From assembly GCA_016793585.1 (NCBI GenBank), contig JAEUJR010000798.1:1-21388 (forward strand): a stretch of DNA of 21,388 nucleotides, in the 5' to 3' direction. Positions within the stretch are counted from its first letter, which is position 1, and the number at the start of each line of letters is the position of its first letter. A program made the position numbers and the translations under genes. Shown in pieces: positions 1 through 8,075 of this stretch. The notes beneath the pieces were generated by a model. That model was not told the origin of the DNA and made no database searches. It worked only from the letters and a program-made list of their open reading frames with translations. The DNA is from Archangium sp. (GTDB lineage Bacteria > Myxococcota > Myxococcia > Myxococcales > Myxococcaceae).

Positions 1-103
1 CGAGGAAGTCGAAGAGGATGTCGAGGCTCGCTCCCTTCAGATCGTGGAAGACCGGCACGCTGCGAAGGAAAGTGGCCACCGAGGCGTCGCGTTTGACGTT
101 CAT
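1..103 (-). CDS. Partial protein, probable cyclic-nucleotide-binding domain N-terminus
   Basis: An ATG at 103 (minus strand) opens a frame that stays open for 34 codons to the left edge. The product begins MNVKRDASVATFLRSVPVF, followed by HDLKGASLDILFDFL. The pattern F-L-x-x-V-P-x-F-x-x-L-x-x-x-x-L is the usual lead-in helix of cNMP-binding (CRP/FNR-type) domains, so this is probably a cyclic-nucleotide-binding sensor or regulator. The gene is cut by the window edge, so the diagnostic phosphate-binding cassette is not visible and the call rests on the lead-in helix alone. No clear Shine-Dalgarno precedes the ATG. It is divergent from the calpain gene across a 213-bp gap. Confidence 0.5.
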   Translation of the reverse strand, partial: MNVKRDASVATFLRSVPVFHDLKGASLDILFDFL

Positions 104-316
104 GGGCACTGGAAGCTGCCACACCCACTGCGAGCCACCTATGGCTTTTTGGTGGCCGCAACCGGCTGAAATGACAGCCAGAACCGAGTCCTTCGCAACC
201 AGCGTAGGCCTCTGTCCGACAATGTAGGCACATCATTTCTTCGAGCTTTTCTCACCTCACCTTCGCTCCTCTGCTTTCATCGCCGCGCTTTTCCGTTTCC
301 CAAAGGGACCTTCGCC
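104..316. other. Intergenic region with pyrimidine-rich leader
   Basis: This 213-bp gap separates the divergent partial gene and the calpain gene. No open frame in it looks real: a 69-codon frame at 18-227 overlaps the better-supported minus-strand gene and has no recognisable composition. The segment 231-300 is strongly pyrimidine-biased on the + strand (14 purines in 70 bases by my count). A purine-rich AAAGGGA at 303-309 follows and serves as ribosome-binding site for the ATG at 317. I could not place a convincing -35/-10 pair. Confidence 0.5.
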
Positions 317-2083
317 ATGCCGATTCGTTTCAACGACACGAAGCTGGGCTCGCTGTACACGAACTTCGAAGCGCAGAAGCGCACCAACCCGAACCTGAAG
401 CTGGGTCAGGAGCAGGTGCTGCAGCTGGTGGCGCTCGTGGGCGACGGCAACCGCGGCTGGTCGGCCAGCAAGATCGCCACCGAGCTCGCGAAGCCCGGCG
501 TGTCGCGTGACGCGCAGATCGCCCTCGTCAAGGGCGGCATGACGGCGAACGAGAAGAAAGACCTCGCCGCCATTCTCGATCAGGGCACGGTTCCGCTCGA
601 CCCGTCGGCGAAGCAGTTCCTCGAGGCGGTGCTCGATCGCACCAGCCCGCAGCCGCCTCCTCCGCCGCCCCCCGCCACGACGGGCCTCTCGGTCACTGGC
701 GATCAGAAGAACGGCCTCACGGGTACCACCAAGGCCGGCGCGACCATCGAGGCGATCAACATCTCGACCGCGCCCGGCGGCCGTCTGCACATGGACGACA
801 CCTCGGTCATCGGCAAGGCCGACGCCAACGGCCAGTTCAACATGGCCAAGCTGACCGGCGATCAGGCGATGCGTGAAGGCGATCTCATTCGCATGCGCGC
901 CCGCTACGCCGACGGCAGCACCTCCGACTGGCTCACCGTGAAGGCCACGGGCATCGCCGCGAAGGACACCAGCAACGCCACCGTCGCCCTCTTCCGCATC
1001 GGCATGACCGACGCTGGCGGCGGGAAGGTCTCGGTCACCAACATCAACGCCAGCCGCCAGGTCTCAGAGCCCGGCGCGCAGCTCGAGTTCACCAACAAGC
1101 GCACCGGTGAGAAGGCGCGGGTCACCATCACCGAGACCGGCGGCTTCCCCGACGGCTTCAAGCTCAACGGCAAGCCCGGTGACTCGTTCGCCGTCGCTGC
1201 GAGCGATGGCGTGAACAACACGGCCTTCACCGAGACCGTCGGCAACGTCACGGTTCCCGGCGGCACGGCCTCGACGACCGACCTCATCCCCGACCCGGCG
1301 CTCCACAAGGACGAGCTCGACGGCGCCGGCAAGCCCCGCTTCTCGAAGACCAACTTCACGGGCCCGCTCTTCATCGACGGCGCCAAGCCCGAAGACGTGC
1401 AGCAGGGGCAGATCGGCGACTGCTACTTCCCCGCGGCCATGGCGGCGATCGCGAAGGCGAACCCCGACGCCATCAACAACCTCGTCAAGGACAACGGCGA
1501 CGGCACGTACACGGTTACCTTCAAGCAGAAGGACTGGGCCAGCGGCCGTTTCAAGGACGTGGCCATCAAGGTCGACGGCGATCTCTACGTGCGCAGCTAC
1601 GGCGGCGCGCTGTACGGCCACAGCTCCAACAGCTCCGACCCCAAGAAGATGGAGCTCTGGTTCCCGCTCGTCGAGAAGGCCTACGCCCAGTGGAAGGGCA
1701 GCTACAACGAGATCGGCAATGGCGGTCACTCCTCGAACGTCTTCGAGGCGGTGCTCGGCAAGGACGGCCAGGACATGTACGTCTCGACGGGCAACCTCGA
1801 TCGCGTCTTCGACACCATCAAGAAGGCCGTCGACGCCAAGCAGCCCGTCGCGGCCGGCACCTACGGCGAGAGCGAAGAGGCGCGCTACACGAACTCCGGC
1901 GTCTACGCCGACCACGCCTACTCGATCCTCGGCTACGAGCAGGTTGGCTCCGAGAAGTTCGTCATCATGCGCAACCCGTGGGGCGAGTCGGAGCCTGCGG
2001 GCAACGGCGCCAACGACGGTATCTTCAAGCTGAAGCTGTCGGAGTTCGGCAAGCTGTACCAGAACCTGATGTACACGAACTGA
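317..2083 (+). CDS. Calpain-like cysteine protease (family C2) with Ig-like domains
   Basis: 588-aa predicted calcium-dependent-type cysteine protease. The C-terminal third carries the whole calpain core: QGQIGDCYF with catalytic Cys369, DHAYSILGY with His533, and MRNPWGESE with Asn553, so it should be catalytically competent. Before it lie a helical N-terminal region (about 1-108), a poly-proline hinge (about 111-119), and two probable beta-sandwich Ig-like modules (about 121-210 and 222-315). The first contains GKADANGQF, typical of bacterial Ig-like repeats. No Sec signal peptide or membrane segment is visible, so it is either cytoplasmic or exported by a non-Sec route. AAAGGGA at 303-309 supports the ATG. 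The next gene starts 9 bp after the stop, suggesting one transcript ending at the hairpin at 2470-2507. Substrate is unknown. The calpain fold call is firm; the Ig-like domains are less certain. Confidence 0.9.
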   Translation: MPIRFNDTKLGSLYTNFEAQKRTNPNLKLGQEQVLQLVALVGDGNRGWSASKIATELAKPGVSRDAQIALVKGGMTANEKKDLAAILDQGTVPLDPSAKQFLEAVLDRTSPQPPPPPPPATTGLSVTGDQKNGLTGTTKAGATIEAINISTAPGGRLHMDDTSVIGKADANGQFNMAKLTGDQAMREGDLIRMRARYADGSTSDWLTVKATGIAAKDTSNATVALFRIGMTDAGGGKVSVTNINASRQVSEPGAQLEFTNKRTGEKARVTITETGGFPDGFKLNGKPGDSFAVAASDGVNNTAFTETVGNVTVPGGTASTTDLIPDPALHKDELDGAGKPRFSKTNFTGPLFIDGAKPEDVQQGQIGDCYFPAAMAAIAKANPDAINNLVKDNGDGTYTVTFKQKDWASGRFKDVAIKVDGDLYVRSYGGALYGHSSNSSDPKKMELWFPLVEKAYAQWKGSYNEIGNGGHSSNVFEAVLGKDGQDMYVSTGNLDRVFDTIKKAVDAKQPVAAGTYGESEEARYTNSGVYADHAYSILGYEQVGSEKFVIMRNPWGESEPAGNGANDGIFKLKLSEFGKLYQNLMYTN

Positions 2084-2092
2084 GCGTGAGCC

Positions 2093-2446
2093 ATGGCGAA
2101 GCCTCCTGAACCAATCGAAGAAGTGATGCCGCAGGCCGCGTGGGTCGTCGAGGCTGTGGTGAAGGAGGTGCTCGCCACGGGCCCGACGCCAGCGAAGCCG
2201 GCCAACGCGCAACCAGGTGCGACGAGCGTCGGCTACAAGACGGCGTCGCAGACGGTGAAGCTCACCATCACCAACGTGCTCAAGGGCGAGAAGGCGACCG
2301 AGCTGGTCGTCGAGAAGCCGGTCGGCTCGTACTCGCTGAAGGAGGGCAACAAAGGCCCCTTCCTCATCGACGCGACGAAGACCATCCTCGGGCGCTACGG
2401 CCCCGACAGCTGGAACCTCGAGCGCGTGAAGAGCGCGGTGAAGTGA
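2093..2446 (+). CDS. Small beta-rich protein coupled to the calpain gene; possible inhibitor or partner
   Basis: 117-aa protein without a signal peptide or Cys residues. After an acidic N-terminus it reads as alternating beta strands: AWVVEAVVKEVL, then TVKLTITNVLKGE, then ELVVEKPVGSYSL and GPFLIDATKTILGRYGPDSW. The pattern 'V-x-G/E-x-V ... V-x-L-x-I-x-x-V-L-K-G' resembles small OB/NTR-like beta-barrel proteins common in bacteria, but I cannot assign a named family. It begins 9 bp after the calpain stop, in a different frame and with only a weak Shine-Dalgarno, so its translation probably depends on the upstream gene. A protease and a small beta protein in one tight operon recalls the staphopain/staphostatin arrangement, so inhibitor, chaperone or substrate adaptor is possible. 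That function is inference from context only. Confidence 0.8.
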   Translation: MAKPPEPIEEVMPQAAWVVEAVVKEVLATGPTPAKPANAQPGATSVGYKTASQTVKLTITNVLKGEKATELVVEKPVGSYSLKEGNKGPFLIDATKTILGRYGPDSWNLERVKSAVK

Positions 2447-2469
2447 GCTGAACCCGGGCTCGCGAATCG

Positions 2470-2507
2470 ACGGCCGCTTCCCACCCGGGAGCGGCCGTTT
2501 CGCTTTT
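2470..2507. terminator. Hairpin terminator between convergent genes
   Basis: Left arm ACGGCCGCTTCCC (2470-2482) pairs with GGGAGCGGCCGT (2487-2498), with one bulged T and an ACCC loop. The run TTTCGCTTTTT follows on the + strand, giving a standard intrinsic terminator for the calpain operon. It lies directly before the stop codon of the minus-strand gene at 2508 and may serve both directions. Confidence 0.8.
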
Positions 2508-3842
2508 TCAGAGCGCGAACTTCGAGACGAACTCGGAGTCGTTGGCGCGGCGCTCGAAGGCGTGCAGCACCGACTCTGCAGGAGAGGCGCCGCGCTCGAC
2601 GATGGCCTCGAGCGGCGCCAGCAACGGCGCGTCGGCCGGGTCGAGCCGCAGCAAGCCGGCCTTCGCGATCGCCACGACGTCACGCGCCAGATCCTTCACC
2701 GAGCGACCGTTGGCCACCGCCTTCATGCCGTCACGCTGCGCCGCGAGGTGGAGCGCCCGGTGCTGCTCGACCGTCATGTCGGTCGCCTCGTACAGCGCGT
2801 CGAGCGCCTGACGGTCGTAGAGCAGCCCGCGCATCAACGCTCCGAGCGCGCCCGTCATCGGCCCGTCGTTCGCGTCGGCGCTGCGAATCTCGAGCACGCG
2901 CTTGATGCGTACCTCGGGGAAGAGCGTCGACAGGTGATCGACCCAGTCGCTCTCGAGCGCCGGCTTGCCGTCGTACCCTCCGTCGAGCAGCTGCCCGAAG
3001 GTGAGCTTCGGCGTGAGGTACTGGCCGTCACGACGCAAGAAGAGCAGCGGCGCAGCGAGCGCCCACTCGACATAGCGGCGATACGAGAACGAGCCGTCGA
3101 CCATGAAGGCCGGCGTGCCACAGCGCGCGGGGTCGACGTCGTTCCACACGCGGCTGCGGAACGACTGAAAGCCGCTCGGTGCACCGTTGACGATGGGGCT
3201 GTTGGCGAAGAGCGCGACCGTGGCGGGCGTCATGCGGGCAGAAGCCGTCACCTTGCGCGCGCAGTCGGCCTCGTCACGCCAGTCGAGCGAGACCTGGCCG
3301 GTCGCCGTCATCAACATCATGTGGAGCGCGTGCGTGCCCCGCGTGCCGAGCGTCTGCTTCATCGCCCCATAGCGGGACTTCGGCATCCACGGCATCGAGG
3401 CGAGGTCGTCGAAGGGCCGATAGCCGAGCGTCACGACCCGAATGCCCAGCTTCGAGGTGTGCGCCTTCAGGCGCTCGAGGTGCTCCTGGTTCTCGGCGTA
3501 CGCGGCCCGAGCGGTGGCGTGCGGGGCCCCCGACAGCTCGAACTGCCCGCCAGGCTCGAGCGAGATCGTCACCTTGCCCTTCGTGAGCGCGATGACCGGC
3601 AGGCCCGGCGCTTCCCGATAGGGCTCCCAGCCGTCGGCCTGAAACGCCGCGAGCAGCGCGCCCACGCCAGCGGGCCCTTCGTACGGAATCGCGTGCACTC
3701 CCGTCGAGGGAACGAGGATCTTCTCGTGCTCGAGGCCAATGAGGCCAAGGCCGTCGCGGCGCTCGGCAGAACGAAACGACTCGACCAGCGCGTCGATCGA
3801 GGTCAGCGGCTGAACTTCAGTCTGGCGGGCGTCGAGCGACAT
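2508..3842 (-). CDS. gshA: Glutamate-cysteine ligase, plant/proteobacterial type (GCS2-like)
   Basis: 444 aa, a normal length for the plant/alphaproteobacterial class of gamma-glutamylcysteine synthetase. It joins L-glutamate and L-cysteine using ATP, the first and usually rate-limiting step of glutathione synthesis, in the cytoplasm. Recognisable family blocks are GLEHEK (36-41), SLEPGGQFELSGAP (94-107), then MPWMPKSRYGAMK, HMMLMTATGQVSLDW and SRVWNDVDPARCG. The acidic GLEHEK and LEPGGQFE segments form the metal/ATP and glutamate sites in this family. The ATG at 3842 is followed directly by a Ser/Asp-rich lead and the family fold, so the start is reasonable. The gene is monocistronic, with no gshB next to it. 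It is divergent from the EI24-like gene across 48 bp, and its stop abuts the hairpin at 2470-2507. Confidence 0.93.
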   Translation of the reverse strand: MSLDARQTEVQPLTSIDALVESFRSAERRDGLGLIGLEHEKILVPSTGVHAIPYEGPAGVGALLAAFQADGWEPYREAPGLPVIALTKGKVTISLEPGGQFELSGAPHATARAAYAENQEHLERLKAHTSKLGIRVVTLGYRPFDDLASMPWMPKSRYGAMKQTLGTRGTHALHMMLMTATGQVSLDWRDEADCARKVTASARMTPATVALFANSPIVNGAPSGFQSFRSRVWNDVDPARCGTPAFMVDGSFSYRRYVEWALAAPLLFLRRDGQYLTPKLTFGQLLDGGYDGKPALESDWVDHLSTLFPEVRIKRVLEIRSADANDGPMTGALGALMRGLLYDRQALDALYEATDMTVEQHRALHLAAQRDGMKAVANGRSVKDLARDVVAIAKAGLLRLDPADAPLLAPLEAIVERGASPAESVLHAFERRANDSEFVSKFAL

Positions 3843-3864
3843 GCAATGAACGCGGCTCTATAAA
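3836..3864 (+). promoter_or_regulatory. Sigma-70-like promoter for the EI24-like gene
   Basis: GCGACA (3836-3841), a 17-bp spacer, then TATAAA (3859-3864). The -35 lies over the gshA start codon and the A/T-rich -10 is the only such patch in the 48-bp divergent gap. A -10 for gshA (TATAGA on the minus strand, 3862-3857) overlaps it, so the two transcription units may compete for polymerase. The expected start near 3871 gives a leader of about 20 nt with CAGG before the TTG start. Confidence 0.5.
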
Positions 3865-3890
3865 CGTTCGCCCCTTCAGGTGCTCACCAT

Positions 3891-4679
3891 TTGAAAGACG
3901 TCACCCCACAACTTCCGGCAGGCGCAGGGCTGGGAGACTTCTTCCGTGGCCTCGCCCTGCCCTTTCGCGCCCTGCGGGTCATGGTGTCGTCTCCGAAGCT
4001 GATTGGGCTGTCGTTGATCTCGGGCCTCGTCACCAGCGGCGTGCTCGTGGGCCTCGCGCTCGTCTGGTGGCCCCGCGCGTTCGGGTGGGCGGAGTCGCTC
4101 ATCGGCACGGGCTCGTGGCGCACGTGGGTCTCGTCGATCGTCGGGTTTCTCTTCTTTGCCTTGACGTACTTCGTCAGCGCGCTCACGGCGCCGAACCTCG
4201 TGCTGGCGCCGCTGCAGGATCCGATCTCCGAGGGCGTGGAGGAGCGCTGTGGAGACTTCGTCGCGCCCGCGTTCTCGTTTCCCCGCACCGTTCGCGGCAC
4301 GTTGCACTCGCTCGGTCACACGTTGCTGCGGCTGCTCACGCAGCTGTTGGGCCTCGCCGTGCTGCTCCCGCTCAACCTCATTCCCGGCGCGGGCAGCGTC
4401 GCGTGGGCCATCGGCGGCTCGCTCTGGAGCATGTTCTGTCTCGCCATCGAGCACCTCTCGAACCCGATGGCGCGGCACTTCTACCCCTTCGGCCAGGTCG
4501 TCATCGTGCTGCGCAAACGCCTGACGCTCTCGCTGGGCTTCGGCGCCGCCCTCTACGTGATGCTCTGGGTGCCGGTGCTCAACTTCTTTCTGATGCCGGT
4601 CGCCGTCGTCGCGGGCACCCTGCTCTTTCGAGCCCTGCGCAAGGTCGAAGCGCTCGGCCCGCCCCCGGCGGCCCCGTGA
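3891..4679 (+). CDS. EI24/CysZ-like integral membrane protein
   Basis: 262 aa with about five hydrophobic segments (roughly 37-59, 78-100, 143-163, 167-186 and 213-246). Family features are the N-terminal GDFFRGLALPFRALRVM helix, LTAPNLVLAPLQDPISEGVEE after the second segment, the PLNLIPGAGS turn, and VPVLNFFLMPVAVV near the end. These match the EI24 domain shared by bacterial CysZ-type proteins and eukaryotic EI24. CysZ of enterobacteria aids sulfate uptake, but this gene has no sulfate-assimilation neighbours, so the substrate is unknown. The start is TTG at 3891; the first in-frame ATG is 30 codons in and would cut the conserved N-terminal helix. It sits back to back with gshA, a loose link to sulfur or thiol metabolism that I treat as weak inference. 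Confidence 0.8.
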   Translation: MKDVTPQLPAGAGLGDFFRGLALPFRALRVMVSSPKLIGLSLISGLVTSGVLVGLALVWWPRAFGWAESLIGTGSWRTWVSSIVGFLFFALTYFVSALTAPNLVLAPLQDPISEGVEERCGDFVAPAFSFPRTVRGTLHSLGHTLLRLLTQLLGLAVLLPLNLIPGAGSVAWAIGGSLWSMFCLAIEHLSNPMARHFYPFGQVVIVLRKRLTLSLGFGAALYVMLWVPVLNFFLMPVAVVAGTLLFRALRKVEALGPPPAAP

Positions 4680-4740
4680 CCTGCCCGGCCAGCGCGTGGC
4701 GTTCGGGGAACGTGGCGCACCCCACACGTGTTGGCCTTTG

Positions 4741-4769
4741 TTGAAGGGCTACCCCCCGGTGATTAGGCT
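4741..4769 (+). promoter_or_regulatory. Sigma-70-like promoter for the S41 protease gene
   Basis: TTGAAG (4741-4746), exactly 17 bp, TAGGCT (4764-4769). Transcription would start near 4776, giving a leader of about 50 nt with GGAAG (4811-4815) nine bases before the ATG at 4825. This position also argues against a GTG start at 4696, which would lie upstream of the promoter. Confidence 0.65.
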
Positions 4770-4824
4770 CGGCGAGTCATTCGACGGGCCGCAGTTGCTG
4801 CCTTCTTCGAGGAAGATCCACATC

Positions 4825-7800
4825 ATGCACATGCTCCGCAGGGTCGTCGTCGTCGCCGCGCTGATCGTCGCGTGGGCGCTCGCTGGCAACGATCGCGCAC
4901 CTCTGTCCCTCACCATGGTCAAGGAGGTCGAAGCGGCCCCGCCGCGAGGCGGCTCCGAAGAGGGCAAGGCCCCGCACGACCTCTCGGCCCTTCGCGTGCT
5001 GACGAAGGTGATCCTCTACGTGAAGGACAACTACGTCGACCCCAAGCGCGTTCGCCCGAAGGAGATGATGGTCGCGGCGCTCGAGGCCGTCGAGAAGTCG
5101 GTGCCCGAGGTGATGGTCGATGGCTCGGCCGAGTCGGGCAAGGTGAAGCTCAACGTCAACGGCAAGACGCGTGAGTTCGACATCTCGCACATCGACACGC
5201 TCTGGCGCATGTCGTTCACGATGAAAGATGTCTTCGACTTCATCGCCAAGAACATGCGGCCCACCGATGACACCCGCGAGATCGAATACGCGGCCGTCAA
5301 CGGCATGCTCAACACGCTCGACCCGCACTCGATTCTGCTGCGCCCCGAGATGTACCGCGAGATGAAGGTGTCGACGAAGGGCGAGTTCGGAGGCCTCGGC
5401 TTCGTCATTCAGATGCGCGAGGGCATTCTGACGGTGGTGAAGGTGCTGCCGAAGACGCCCGCCTTCCGCGCCGGCATCAAGAAAGACGACCAGATCACCC
5501 GCATCGGCGAAGAGTCGACGATGAACATGGACCTCAACGAGGCCGTCGGGAAGCTGCGCGGCCCCGTCGACTCGCGCGTGACCATCACCGTCAACCGCAA
5601 GGGCTGGGACAAGCCCCAGGCCATGACGCTCACCCGCGCGCTGATCACCGTCGAGTCGGTGCAGTCGAAGCTGCTCGCATCGAACGTGGGCTACGTGCGC
5701 GTGAAGAACTTCCAGGGCAACACCACCAAGGATCTCGAGGCTGCCCTCAACGAGCTCGGCGCACAGGCGAAGGCGAACGGCAGCACCGCTGGCCTCAAGG
5801 GCGTCGTGCTCGACCTGCGCGGCAACCCCGGCGGTCTGCTCGACCAGGCCATTCAGGTGTCTGACCTGTTCGTGAAGAACGGCACCATCGTCGCCACCGT
5901 CGGCCTCTCGGACAAGCTGCGCGAAGAGAAGCGCGCCCACGACGACGACACCGATGAGCAGTTCCCCGTCGCGGTGCTCGTGAACGCCGGCAGCGCGTCG
6001 GCCTCCGAGATCGTCGCCGGAGCCCTCAAGAACCTGAACCGCGCCGTCATCATCGGCCGCCAGACGTTCGGCAAGGGCTCGGTGCAGGTGCTCTACGACT
6101 TCCCCGACGAGAGCGCGCTCAAGCTCACCATCGCCAAGTACCTCACGCCGGGCGACATCTCGATTCAAGAGGTCGGCATCACGCCCGATATCCAGCTCAT
6201 CCCCACGCGCGTCACCAAAGATCGCGTCGAGGTCTTCGCGCCCCGCCGCTCCATGGGTGAGGCCGACCTCGATCACCACTTCGGCAACCCGTCGAACGAC
6301 AAGGCCGCCAAGAAGCGTGAAGAGGTCGTCGTGCGCGAGAAGCCGGCGATGACGCTGAAGTACCTCAAGGAAGAGAAGGAGAAGGTCGCGGCTGCGCCGA
6401 AGCCCGAAGAAAAGAAGGACCCGAAGGCCCCGCCCAAGGGCAAGGCCCCCGCAGGAAAGAACATTCTCACCGACACCGACGGCTCGTCGGCCGACGAAGA
6501 TCTCGACGATCAGCTCGACGCCGAGTCGCAGGACGAAGTGCGTGAAGACTTCGAGGTCACCTTCGCGCGCGACTTTCTGCTGACCGCCCCGCAGGTGCGC
6601 CGCGACAAGATGATCGAGGCCGGCGCGAAGTTCGTCGCCGAGAAGACCCGCCAGGAAGAGGAGCGCATCGCCAACGCCATCGGCACCCTCGGCATCGACT
6701 GGTCGCCCGGCGAGACACCGAAGAAGGTGTCGATCGAGAGCACCATGAAGCCCAACGCCGAGCGGAAGATCACCGCTGGCGAGACCGTGCAGCTCGAGCT
6801 CACCGCCGAGAACAAGGGCGCCGAGCCCATCAAGCGCCTGCGCGCCTGGGTCGAGAGCGAGAACGGCTTCCTCGATCGCCGCGAGTTCCTCTTCGGAGCG
6901 CTCAAGCCCGGCGAGAAGCGCTCGTGGACGGTGAACGTGAAGCTGCCGAAGGATCTCATCTCGCGTCGCGATGGCGTGACGGTGAAGTTCCAGGACGACT
7001 CGGGCGGCGTGCTGCAAGAGGCCATCGCCGGTGAGCTGAACTTCGTCGAGCTCGCCCGCCCCCGCTTCGCGTACACGTGGCAGATCGTCGACGACTGCCA
7101 GGCCTGCAACCAGGACGGCCAGGTGCAGCGCGGTGAGAACGTCGCCCTCGTGCTCGACGTCACCAACGTCGGCTCGGGCAAGGCGCTCGACACCTTCACC
7201 ATCATTCGCAATGCCGGTGACCCCAACATCTTCATCGAGAAGGGCCGCTTCAAGCTCGGCGAGCTCGACGTCGGAGAGACCAAGACCGCGCGCTTCGTGC
7301 TCGACGTGAAGAAGGGCCTCAAAGCCGACGACTTCGGGCTGCGGGTGAACGTGCTCGACGAACCGCTCGAGGAGTTCCTCGCCGACAAGCTGATGGTGCC
7401 CGTCGACCCCGAAGGCGCCGCCCCCATCGCGCTCGAGCCCCGCAAGGGTACCGTGAAGATCGCCGAGAAGGCCGAGCTCTTCGCCAGCGCCGATCCCCGC
7501 TCCAACGTGATCGCGAAGCTGCCCAGGGGCGCGGTCGTCACCGAGCAGGCTCGCGGCGCCAACATGGCGCGCGTCGAGTGGGGCGAGAACCGCTTCGCCT
7601 TCGTGAAGGTCAGCGACCTGCGCGACGCCCGTGGCCAGAAGGCCGTGCTCCCGAAGGACAAAGAGCTCGAGGTCGTCTCGTTCCGCGCCCCGGCCCAGAT
7701 CAGCGTCAACGTCGACTCGGCGATGGGTGGCACGGCCGTCGACGCGCCCACCTTCACGCTCTCGAGCGTGGTGACCGACCCGACGCTGCTCGACGTCTTC

Positions 7801-8028
7801 GTGCTGGTGAACGATCAGAAGGTCTTCTTCAAGGGCCGCACCCCCGAAGACGGTGACAAGCTGAAGTTCACCACCGAGTTCCCCCTCAAGGAGGGCAACA
7901 ACTTCGTCACCGTCGTCGCCCGCGAGACGCAGGACTTCGCCAGTCGCAAGACGGTCGTCATTCGCCGCCGCGCTCCGGCCGTCGCCCAGAAGGTCAGCGA
8001 CGAGGCGCCGAAACAGGCCAAGCCGTAA
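4825..8028 (+). CDS. Exported S41 (C-terminal processing) protease with PDZ and Ig-like/SH3-like tail
   Basis: 1067 aa from the ATG at 4825, preferred over a GTG at 4696 because GGAAG precedes it and the hydrophobic RRVVVVAALIVAWALAG then lies at the N-terminus as a signal or anchor. A PDZ domain spans about 183-270 (GEFGGLGFVIQ). The S41 core spans about 285-470: VVLDLRGNPGG, then NAGSASASEI with nucleophile Ser392, and TFGKGSVQ with general base Lys417, exactly 25 residues apart as in E. coli Tsp and CtpA. A charged Lys/Glu linker (about 480-625) follows, then two CARDB-like beta domains (about 641-740 and 745-865, the second opening DDCQACNQDGQVQRGE), an SH3b-like segment (about 875-935), and a last Ig-like domain (about 955-1050). 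Ordinary CtpA proteins are about 400-450 aa, so more than half of this one is extra. It likely cleaves or trims envelope proteins in the periplasm; substrates unknown. Confidence 0.9.
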   Translation: MHMLRRVVVVAALIVAWALAGNDRAPLSLTMVKEVEAAPPRGGSEEGKAPHDLSALRVLTKVILYVKDNYVDPKRVRPKEMMVAALEAVEKSVPEVMVDGSAESGKVKLNVNGKTREFDISHIDTLWRMSFTMKDVFDFIAKNMRPTDDTREIEYAAVNGMLNTLDPHSILLRPEMYREMKVSTKGEFGGLGFVIQMREGILTVVKVLPKTPAFRAGIKKDDQITRIGEESTMNMDLNEAVGKLRGPVDSRVTITVNRKGWDKPQAMTLTRALITVESVQSKLLASNVGYVRVKNFQGNTTKDLEAALNELGAQAKANGSTAGLKGVVLDLRGNPGGLLDQAIQVSDLFVKNGTIVATVGLSDKLREEKRAHDDDTDEQFPVAVLVNAGSASASEIVAGALKNLNRAVIIGRQTFGKGSVQVLYDFPDESALKLTIAKYLTPGDISIQEVGITPDIQLIPTRVTKDRVEVFAPRRSMGEADLDHHFGNPSNDKAAKKREEVVVREKPAMTLKYLKEEKEKVAAAPKPEEKKDPKAPPKGKAPAGKNILTDTDGSSADEDLDDQLDAESQDEVREDFEVTFARDFLLTAPQVRRDKMIEAGAKFVAEKTRQEEERIANAIGTLGIDWSPGETPKKVSIESTMKPNAERKITAGETVQLELTAENKGAEPIKRLRAWVESENGFLDRREFLFGALKPGEKRSWTVNVKLPKDLISRRDGVTVKFQDDSGGVLQEAIAGELNFVELARPRFAYTWQIVDDCQACNQDGQVQRGENVALVLDVTNVGSGKALDTFTIIRNAGDPNIFIEKGRFKLGELDVGETKTARFVLDVKKGLKADDFGLRVNVLDEPLEEFLADKLMVPVDPEGAAPIALEPRKGTVKIAEKAELFASADPRSNVIAKLPRGAVVTEQARGANMARVEWGENRFAFVKVSDLRDARGQKAVLPKDKELEVVSFRAPAQISVNVDSAMGGTAVDAPTFTLSSVVTDPTLLDVFVLVNDQKVFFKGRTPEDGDKLKFTTEFPLKEGNNFVTVVARETQDFASRKTVVIRRRAPAVAQKVSDEAPKQAKP

Positions 8029-8039
8029 GCGCTCGTTTG

Positions 8040-8068
8040 TTGCCCACTGTGGGTCACGCGGGTAGCGT
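8040..8068 (+). promoter_or_regulatory. Promoter placed for leaderless mRNA, outer-membrane protein gene
   Basis: TTGCCC (8040-8045), 17 bp, TAGCGT (8063-8068), then seven bases to the ATG at 8076. With the usual 6-8 nt between -10 and start site, transcription would begin at or next to the A of the ATG. There is no Shine-Dalgarno in the gap, consistent with leaderless translation. Confidence 0.6.
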
Positions 8069-8075
8069 CGGCGCC

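Noticed and set aside
18..227. 69-codon + frame at the left edge
   Set aside because: Overlaps the better-supported minus-strand gene start at 103, and shows no domain or ribosome site.
4722..4732. ACACGTGT palindrome upstream of the S41 gene
   Set aside because: Only 8 bp, single copy seen, and short palindromes of this kind are expected by chance in high-GC DNA.
4696..4824. Extension of the S41 gene to a GTG at 4696
   Set aside because: It would place 43 non-conserved residues before the signal segment and would begin upstream of a good promoter at 4741-4769.
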